A DNA stretch of 10,579 nucleotides, from NCBI GenBank assembly GCA_021806355.1, contig JAJZXT010000137.1, positions 1 to 10,579 of the forward strand, written 5' to 3'. The DNA is from Thermoplasmata archaeon. GTDB taxonomy: Archaea > Thermoplasmatota > Thermoplasmata > Thermoplasmatales > Thermoplasmataceae. Position 1 is the first letter of the stretch, and every line of letters begins with the position of its first letter. Made by a program: the position numbers and the translations under genes. This document shows positions 6,604 through 10,579 of the stretch, one piece after another. The notes under the pieces are model-generated. The model saw only the letters and a program-made list of their open reading frames with translations, made no database searches and was not told the DNA's origin.

Positions 6604-7572
6604 TCAGGAAAATCCGGCAAAGTGCAGCAAGATAGATCTCGCTTTGACATCAATGCCGAAATCCCTGATCTCATTAAGTGCTGTCATTGCATATTTCAAA
6701 TTATTGAATGTCAATACTCGTCCCGACTGCATGCTCAGTACCATCCTATGCAGCCCTTCATATCTGGCGAATTCCTTAATTATTCGGCTCGAATAGTTTG
6801 CAGAAAGCTCACTGAAATCTTCACTTTTCCTGGCACATTCAACGAATATTTCCGCAGATCTTAAGGAAGGCACTATCCCTTCGCCGGTGATAGGTGAAAC
6901 GCAGCCTATCGATTCACCTATGCCTATCACGTTTGGCAGGCATATGTTTTCAAAAAGGGGCTTGAGGCGTATTCTTCTTCCAGTGACAAGAATCTTCTGG
7001 AAACCTTCCAATCTTCTCATATTTTCGTTTTGGTCTATGCCGCCAGCTCCAACATGGTACTTATCGCCCATGGGGAATTCCCAGAAATATCCCGTTCCAT
7101 TCCGGTAAAAATTGAAGTAAAAATTGTCGTGGCCTGAATTTTCAGAAAGGTATTCTATGGCATTCATAGTGTAATCATCAATGGTTTTTCCCAGGAGTGC
7201 TCTTGATATTCCTGAGCAATCAAGTGACAATTCACTATTTCCGGTAAATCTTTCCGTTGAGTAATTCATGCCTTTGACCAGGTCAAGTTCAAACCGGTTT
7301 TTATCAAATGTGCATAAACCTGAGCCTCTGAATGTCTGCTCAGGAAAGTTATCTCCGGAAATTATCACGTTTTCTGCCCTTGAAACAATATAATCTTCAA
7401 ATTCAACATTTATCTGCCTGCAGAATTCTTTCATATTATTTTCATTTGTTGCGTAGCCACAGGGAATGTAATAGCCAGGTCTCTTAGGATCATATCCTTT
7501 CACCTGAAATCCCAGATCAGATAATCTCCTCAACAAATATGAGCCGGAAATTCCAAGGCCGCAAATGTTCAT
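6604..7572 (-). CDS. Short FAD-dependent reductase, geranylgeranyl reductase family
   Basis: The 322-residue product opens with a dinucleotide-binding loop (MNICGLGISGSYLLRRL, GxGxxG at residues 5-10), followed by an acidic YDP strand end. Next come a YYIPCG segment like the conserved CG region of archaeal geranylgeranyl reductases, GTGYFWEFPMGDKYHVGAGG (family form GYxWxFPKGxxxxVGxG), and GIGESIGCVSPITGEGIVPSLRSAEIF, the second FAD motif. Relatives saturate geranylgeranyl chains of membrane lipids (GGR, digeranylgeranylglycerophospholipid reductase) or modify other isoprenoids. This protein is about 70 residues shorter than the T. acidophilum enzyme (near 397) and has GES where GDA is usual, so a different substrate is plausible. 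ATG 7572 is chosen because it puts the beta strand MNICGLG at the N-terminus; TTG 7578 is an in-frame alternative. It ends 9 bp from the converging aldolase/dehydrogenase gene with no room for separate terminators. Confidence 0.78.
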   Translation of the reverse strand: MNICGLGISGSYLLRRLSDLGFQVKGYDPKRPGYYIPCGYATNENNMKEFCRQINVEFEDYIVSRAENVIISGDNFPEQTFRGSGLCTFDKNRFELDLVKGMNYSTERFTGNSELSLDCSGISRALLGKTIDDYTMNAIEYLSENSGHDNFYFNFYRNGTGYFWEFPMGDKYHVGAGGIDQNENMRRLEGFQKILVTGRRIRLKPLFENICLPNVIGIGESIGCVSPITGEGIVPSLRSAEIFVECARKSEDFSELSANYSSRIIKEFARYEGLHRMVLSMQSGRVLTFNNLKYAMTALNEIRDFGIDVKARSILLHFAGFS

Positions 7573-7619
7573 GATCAAGGGTAAAAGCTAAAGATTAAAT
7601 TACATTTCCATCTACAACC
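7573..7619. promoter_or_regulatory. Shared divergent promoter region (reductase / truA)
   Basis: Only 47 bp separate the two divergent start codons (ATG 7572 on the minus strand and ATG 7620 on the plus strand). A single AT-rich core, GATTAAATTA (7593-7602), lies about 20-25 bp from each start and reads as a weak TATA-like element in both directions. No Shine-Dalgarno sequence precedes either ATG, which suggests leaderless transcripts and coupled or competing transcription from one site. Confidence 0.4.
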
Positions 7620-8414
7620 ATGGTTATTGCAGAACACGACGATAAAAGGGGCTATCTCATAAAATTTTCTTATTATGGGCAGGATTTTCAGGGATTTTCC
7701 CTCAATAACAGCGAAAATAGCGTGGAGGCAGTACTGAAGAGGGTACTATTGCGCAATTCAATCTCAGAGATTATCAAGACATCATCAAGAACAGACAAAT
7801 TTGTCTCGGCCATATCGAATTGCATGTATATTGAATCAAATCATAAACCTGAAAAAATATTGGGCATCCTGAACTCCGAGATTCCCAACATGCGTTTTCA
7901 TTCATGGGCGGAAGTGCCAAAGGGTTTCAACCCGAGGCATTCCACCAGGAAAACATACACATACCTGCTTAAGTGTGAAGAAGGAAGGAAGGAGCCTGTA
8001 AAAGAAATCCTTCTAAAGTTTGTCGGCACACACGATTTCAAGAATTTCTGCAAGATAGATACCAGGAATACCACAAGGACAGTCGAAAAGATGGATTTTA
8101 AAGACATGGGAAAATTCCTTTCCATTGAGATCACCGGCAAGAGTTTTCTCTGGCAACAGATAAGGTTCATGATCGGATATGCCAATTCAATATCTATAGG
8201 GGAAGATTCAGGTGCAGATCCATTCTATGGGTTCTCTGGCAGGCCTGTTCCAGCCTCACCATTTTTCCTCTTTCTCAAAGAGATATATTTTGACAACATA
8301 ACTTTTCATGGCATATTTATGAAACATTCAAAAATGATGGAACAAAACAGGGACATTGGGTATTTCTCATTCTACTTCTTCAGCGAGGCTATAGATACCA
8401 TCTGGAAGGCGTAA
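7620..8414 (+). CDS. truA: tRNA pseudouridine synthase A-like protein
   Basis: The 264-residue protein belongs to the TruA family, which converts uridines at tRNA positions 38-40 of the anticodon arm to pseudouridine. Visible family segments are YLIKFSYYGQDFQGFSLN near the N-terminus, the catalytic motif SSRTDKFVSA with Asp59 (family form GRTDxGVHA), FNPRHSTRKTYTYLLK (family form FxARxSAxxKTYxYxL), FVGTHDFKNFCK, and SFLWQQIRFMIGY (family form xFLxxMVRxMxG). The Gly before RTD is Ser and the loop after it departs from GVHA, as can occur in compact archaeal members. The protein runs about 20 residues past the usual FLFLKEIYFDN end. ATG 7620 starts just before the first beta strand. The gene converges on the coiled-coil gene with 14 bp between stops. 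Confidence 0.88.
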   Translation: MVIAEHDDKRGYLIKFSYYGQDFQGFSLNNSENSVEAVLKRVLLRNSISEIIKTSSRTDKFVSAISNCMYIESNHKPEKILGILNSEIPNMRFHSWAEVPKGFNPRHSTRKTYTYLLKCEEGRKEPVKEILLKFVGTHDFKNFCKIDTRNTTRTVEKMDFKDMGKFLSIEITGKSFLWQQIRFMIGYANSISIGEDSGADPFYGFSGRPVPASPFFLFLKEIYFDNITFHGIFMKHSKMMEQNRDIGYFSFYFFSEAIDTIWKA

Positions 8415-8428
8415 AAATCAGAGAATCT

Positions 8429-8920
8429 TCAACTTACCTTCTTATTGTTCTTTTCCATTAATTCCCTCAATTGGTCAAGATCAAGGCGGTCAAGCCGGGC
8501 CCACCTGTTCTCAAGGTGTGCAATCAAACTATCGATTACTGGGTTTGTCTCTCTCTTTTTAAGAGCAGCAACCTGGGTATTCCAGTGGATTCTGTGGGTC
8601 TCCTCACGTGTTTTCTTGTCAACCGTTGGAGGCACGGGTGCCATTGCATGATGTATTTGCCCGGCAAATTTCTGCTTTTCAGTGCTCAAAGCCTTTTCTT
8701 TTTCCCTTAGCTCCGCTAACAGATCCTGAACCTTGTCAGATAACATTTCAAGATTCTTCTTTGTTTCTTTATATTCAAGTGCTTCCAGGATGCACCTTTC
8801 AATAAATTCATCTTCGGATTCGTCAGGATCAATCATAATCTCCATGAGACTCCTGATCCTTTCCTTAATCTTTTCACTGTTTGTTGAAGAGGGCTTTTGA
8901 GGCTCCTCCACATTGTTCAA
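8429..8920 (-). CDS. Charged coiled-coil protein cotranscribed with the actin homologue
   Basis: I do not recognise the family. From TTG 8920 the product is 163 residues, with no signal peptide or membrane segment. An acidic, Ser/Pro-rich start (NNVEEPQKPSSTNS) leads into a helical region; ETKKNLEMLSDKVQDLLAELREKEKALSTEKQKF is a strong coiled-coil stretch. A linker AMAPVPPTVD follows, then a second helical, basic region (LIAHLENRWARLDRLDLDQLRELMEKNNKK). TTG 8920 is chosen because GGAGAT (8925-8930) sits 4 bases upstream and the gene then begins 19 bp after the actin stop. In-frame ATGs at 8965, 8989, 8998 and 9001 exist, but they overlap the actin gene and lack a good ribosome-binding site. 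Its position directly after a ParM-like actin suggests a filament partner or adaptor, in the place ParR holds in plasmid systems, but no ribbon-helix-helix motif is visible. The gene is real with good confidence; the function is inference. Confidence 0.7.
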   Translation of the reverse strand: MNNVEEPQKPSSTNSEKIKERIRSLMEIMIDPDESEDEFIERCILEALEYKETKKNLEMLSDKVQDLLAELREKEKALSTEKQKFAGQIHHAMAPVPPTVDKKTREETHRIHWNTQVAALKKRETNPVIDSLIAHLENRWARLDRLDLDQLRELMEKNNKKVS

Positions 8921-8924
8921 GATT

Positions 8925-8930
8925 ATCTCC
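8925..8930 (-). promoter_or_regulatory. Ribosome-binding site GGAGAT of the coiled-coil gene
   Basis: On the minus strand the sequence AAAGGAGATAATC precedes TTG 8920, and it lies between that codon and the actin stop at 8940-8942. It matches the anti-Shine-Dalgarno far better than anything upstream of the in-frame ATGs at 8965-9001, so it decides the start in favour of a TTG codon. Confidence 0.6.
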
Positions 8931-8939
8931 TTTCTGGTT

Positions 8940-9926
8940 CTAGCTCTCCGATCTTTGGGCTGCATCCCTATATCCAAGGCAGTTTGCATACTGCACATCA
9001 TCGTCCGCGATCTTTATAAGGAAACCCGGAGCGAGTTCTTCAAGTTTGTCACCTATAAGAGAAGCTCCTCCTCCAACCGGAATGAGTGCAACCAGCCTAT
9101 CCAAATCGCCCCTGAGATTTGCCCTCAGGCTGTCAAGAATCCTGGAAGACAGCTGGTTAAGGATTGGCTCAGATATCTGTGGTCCACCAAATCTCTTCTG
9201 CTTGAATGTCACAGGCCTTGAAAGGGCTTCCCTTGCAATATCGGTCGGTATGACGAAACCTGTTTCCTTGGCGATCAATCTTCCCAATTGGGATACCGCA
9301 TCTCCTATTCCACTTTCTATACTAAAGCAAAGTTCCACTACCGGCTCCATATTCTTCAGGTTGATTGTGAGGACATCTGTTGTTCTGGAACCGATATCGA
9401 CAACAACGCCGAAACCAGGCTGCTGTTCAATCATTCCCTTGGATAGCAGGTATAATGCTGCACCAACACCCTGTGGCCTCATTATCATTCTCTTAATGGT
9501 TACCATTCTAACCTCTCCGGCAGAAGATTCGAGCTTCAGGACCTTTCCTTCCAGATACTCCTTTGAGGCTAGTAGCTCCTGGTTAAATCTTCCCAGTGGG
9601 GTTCCACTTCCTATTACCACATCAGTTGGTTCCCCATTTCTGCCAACGCCTGCCAGCCAGATTGAAGCTCCTATTAGTGGAAGGGAGTCATCATGAGCCA
9701 ACCTGCCGTCCCCAAGAGGTTCTCTTATGTTTGAGCCAGCAGCATCTTCTCCAAAAATAAAAGATTCTCCGCCGTTAACTCTCAAAACCGTCATAGATCC
9801 TCCAATACCCCATTGCTCAACCATATAAGGGGACCATCTTGATGGAAACTTTATCTTTTCACTATTATTGGACACAACTTTTGTGTCACCATAACCCAAG
9901 TCAATACCTATAATTTCTGATGCCAT
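8940..9926 (-). CDS. ParM-like archaeal actin homologue (Ta0583 type)
   Basis: The 328-residue product matches in length and motifs the actin homologue Ta0583 of Thermoplasma acidophilum (about 326 residues), an ATPase that forms filaments and is structurally closer to bacterial ParM than to crenactin. The actin-fold nucleotide motifs are in order: phosphate 1 IIGIDLGYGDTKV with Asp9, phosphate 2 VVDIGSRTTDVLTI with Asp177 (175-188), connect 2-like ESGIGDAVSQLG, and the adenosine motif LIPVGGGASLIGDKLEEL near 281-295. It is cytoplasmic, with no membrane segment. The start ATG 9926 has GGTGA 6 bases upstream. The coiled-coil gene follows 19 bp downstream on the same strand. The Thermoplasma protein has been discussed in the literature as a likely plasmid- or bacterium-derived ParM relative; whether it segregates DNA or shapes the wall-less cell is unsettled. 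Confidence 0.92.
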   Translation of the reverse strand: MASEIIGIDLGYGDTKVVSNNSEKIKFPSRWSPYMVEQWGIGGSMTVLRVNGGESFIFGEDAAGSNIREPLGDGRLAHDDSLPLIGASIWLAGVGRNGEPTDVVIGSGTPLGRFNQELLASKEYLEGKVLKLESSAGEVRMVTIKRMIMRPQGVGAALYLLSKGMIEQQPGFGVVVDIGSRTTDVLTINLKNMEPVVELCFSIESGIGDAVSQLGRLIAKETGFVIPTDIAREALSRPVTFKQKRFGGPQISEPILNQLSSRILDSLRANLRGDLDRLVALIPVGGGASLIGDKLEELAPGFLIKIADDDVQYANCLGYRDAAQRSES

Positions 9927-9932
9927 TACTTT

Positions 9933-9937
9933 TCACC
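9933..9937 (-). promoter_or_regulatory. Ribosome-binding site GGTGA of the actin gene
   Basis: On the minus strand AAAGGTGAAAAGTA precedes ATG 9926, giving GGTGA with a 6-base spacer. It confirms the start and implies a transcript with a 5' leader rather than a leaderless one. Confidence 0.75.
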
Positions 9938-9965
9938 TTTGCATGAGTCAAAAGACTGATGCCAC

Positions 9966-9995
9966 GATATAGAATAGCATACATACTTATTATAC
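9966..9995 (-). promoter_or_regulatory. Candidate TATA boxes of the actin operon
   Basis: Read on the minus strand, GTATAATAAG (9986-9995) is the better TATA candidate and would place the transcript start near 9962, giving a leader of about 35 bases that carries the GGTGA site. CTATATC (9966-9972) is an alternative and would place it near 9943. Neither has a clear BRE, so the choice is open. Confidence 0.35.
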
Positions 9996-10251
9996 GTTTT
10001 GATCTGATGGATTTGCATGGCCAATTTCGCACTATATATTATTGGTGTTTTACACCAGAAATTGCATTAATAAAAACAGCCACAATTAAAATTTTTAACG
10101 GGATATCTATTAATTACATTTTCATTAAATAAATATTGTTGGCAACAATAATATTGAAACCGAAGCTATACCTGTGAGGGAATAGTGGCATCCTGCTCCA
10201 CCCAGCCGATTATATATAGGTCTTAGAAAGATGAAATAGGGCTTAGAGGTA
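9996..10251. other. Non-coding AT-rich region with inverted repeats, between the actin operon and the tnpB remnant
   Basis: I see no convincing gene, tRNA or CRISPR repeat here. The stretch 10060-10140 is very AT-rich. It holds three small inverted repeats: TGGTGT-TTT-ACACCA (10043-10057), TTAAAA-T-TTTTAA (10086-10098) and TATTGTTG-G-CAACAATA (10134-10150). Further right, GTGG (10185-10188) and CCAC (10198-10201) could form a bulged hairpin at the left end of the decayed transposon. TTATATATAGG (10210-10220) is a good plus-strand TATA box pointing at the tnpB remnant. Confidence 0.5.
10134..10150. repeat. 8-bp palindrome with 1-base centre (operator-like)
   Basis: TATTGTTG, a single G, then CAACAATA form a perfect interrupted palindrome about 210 bp upstream of the actin start. 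Its size and symmetry suit a dimeric DNA-binding protein. It could instead belong to the left end of the adjacent transposon remnant. No second copy was seen in the window. Confidence 0.5.
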
Positions 10252-10579
10252 ATGATGAGAACCATGCAAGCAAGCGTTCTTTACCTGAAAACTGAAGAAC
10301 ACAATACCATGATGCATATTTCGGAAATGGGACTTTAAGACATGGGTTCAGATCCACAATTTGAATCCTGATACGTGAAAAGGTCAATGCGGTTTAGAAC
10401 TTAATATCAAAAGCAATTACAACCAAAATCGGATTGATAAAGGTAGGGAAGGGCATTCCCGAATTCACGCCTGTGGAAAGTGCTACAGCGGCGGAACTCT
10501 TAAAAGGAGGTCTACGAGTTGCCACTCTATGAAGCAGGAACCTCCAGTCGCTTGCGATGGAGAGGATGTCAGCGAAGCG
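10252..10579 (+). pseudogene. Decayed, internally deleted tnpB with IS200/IS605 right end
   Basis: From about 10323 one frame reads GNGTLRHGFRSTI-stop-ILIREKVNAV-stop-NLISKAITTKIGLIKVGKGIPEFTPVESATAAELLKGGLR. This is the TnpB zinc ribbon, RuvC-III region and tail, compare CNICDLTIDRDLNAAINVLNDALIKIGRGTP in the first copy. The second zinc-ribbon cysteine pair has become Ser (TCC) and a stop (TGA 10362-10364), the catalytic DRD is REK, a TAG lies at 10395-10397, and the tail is frameshifted to a TGA after GGLR. Upstream, a TATA-like box (10210-10220) and AGAGGT precede ATG 10252 or 10255. The frame there reads MMRTMQASVLYLKTEEHNTMMHIS, which could be a tnpB N-terminus joined directly to the zinc-ribbon part by a large deletion; this join is inference. 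The right end motif GAGGATGTCA is at 10562-10571. The gene cannot encode a nuclease. Confidence 0.72.
10446..10571 (+). repeat. Second copy of the tnpB right end / omega-RNA scaffold
   Basis: This is the counterpart of 769-877. It shares the hairpin GGGAA-GGGCA-TTCCC (10446-10460), the segment GAATTCACGCCTGTGGA, a terminal hairpin CTCCAGTCG-CTTG-CGATGGAG (10542-10562, one bulged base) and the terminal GAGGATGTCA. Between these the two copies differ widely, so they are old relatives and not a recent duplication. A scaffold could still be transcribed and used by a TnpB acting in trans. Confidence 0.6.

Noticed and set aside
9046..9696. A 216-codon open frame on the plus strand opposite the actin gene
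   Set aside because: It lies wholly antisense to a well-supported actin homologue, has low-complexity Ser/Pro/Leu-rich composition and no recognisable motif; it is a shadow of the real gene.
10151..10440. A tRNA or CRISPR array in the right-hand non-coding stretch
   Set aside because: No cloverleaf-like arms with a TTCRA T-loop and no regularly spaced repeats were seen.
1..10579. The whole window as a composite transposon bounded by two tnpB right ends
   Set aside because: The ends are in the same orientation, strongly diverged, and the region between holds core housekeeping genes; two independent insertions are simpler.

Overview
The window looks like a chromosomal segment of a thermoacidophilic euryarchaeon of the order Thermoplasmatales (a Thermoplasma/Ferroplasma/Cuniculiplasma relative). 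Support comes from a ParM-like actin resembling Ta0583 of Thermoplasma acidophilum, an archaeal-type leucyl-tRNA synthetase, a pyruvoyl-dependent arginine decarboxylase, a geranylgeranyl-reductase-like flavoprotein, archease, archaeal TATA-like boxes, and GGTGA / GGAG ribosome-binding sites. No tool could be run, so all family assignments rest on motif recognition in the translated sequence.

Layout. (1) 1-877: the 3' part of an IS200/IS605-family tnpB (RNA-guided nuclease) with intact catalytic residues; its 5' end lies outside the window. Its right end runs without a stop codon, and in frame, into an archease gene (878-1281), so tnpB and archease form one ORF. (2) 1336-6594 (+): a tightly packed operon of arginine decarboxylase, leuS and a two-domain class II aldolase / short-chain dehydrogenase. 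(3) 6604-7572 (-): a short FAD-dependent reductase of the geranylgeranyl reductase family, convergent with the operon. (4) 7620-8414 (+): truA, divergent from the reductase across a ~47 bp shared promoter region. (5) 8429-9926 (-): a two-gene operon with a ParM-like actin first and a charged coiled-coil protein second. (6) 9927-10251: an AT-rich non-coding stretch with inverted repeats. (7) 10252-10579: a decayed, apparently internally deleted tnpB derivative ending in a second right end of the same transposon type, in the same orientation as the first.

How the genes relate. Several genes touch tRNA biology: archease (activator of the RtcB ligase that joins spliced tRNA halves), arginine decarboxylase (source of agmatine for the agmatidine wobble base and for polyamines), leuS and truA. 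The most interesting items are the in-frame TnpB-archease fusion, where archease has no ATG of its own; hairpins of the two transposon right ends that keep their pairing while the sequence changes, as expected for an omega-RNA; and the actin plus coiled-coil operon with a palindrome-bearing leader, which resembles the arrangement of a ParM-type filament system but has no recognisable ParR.
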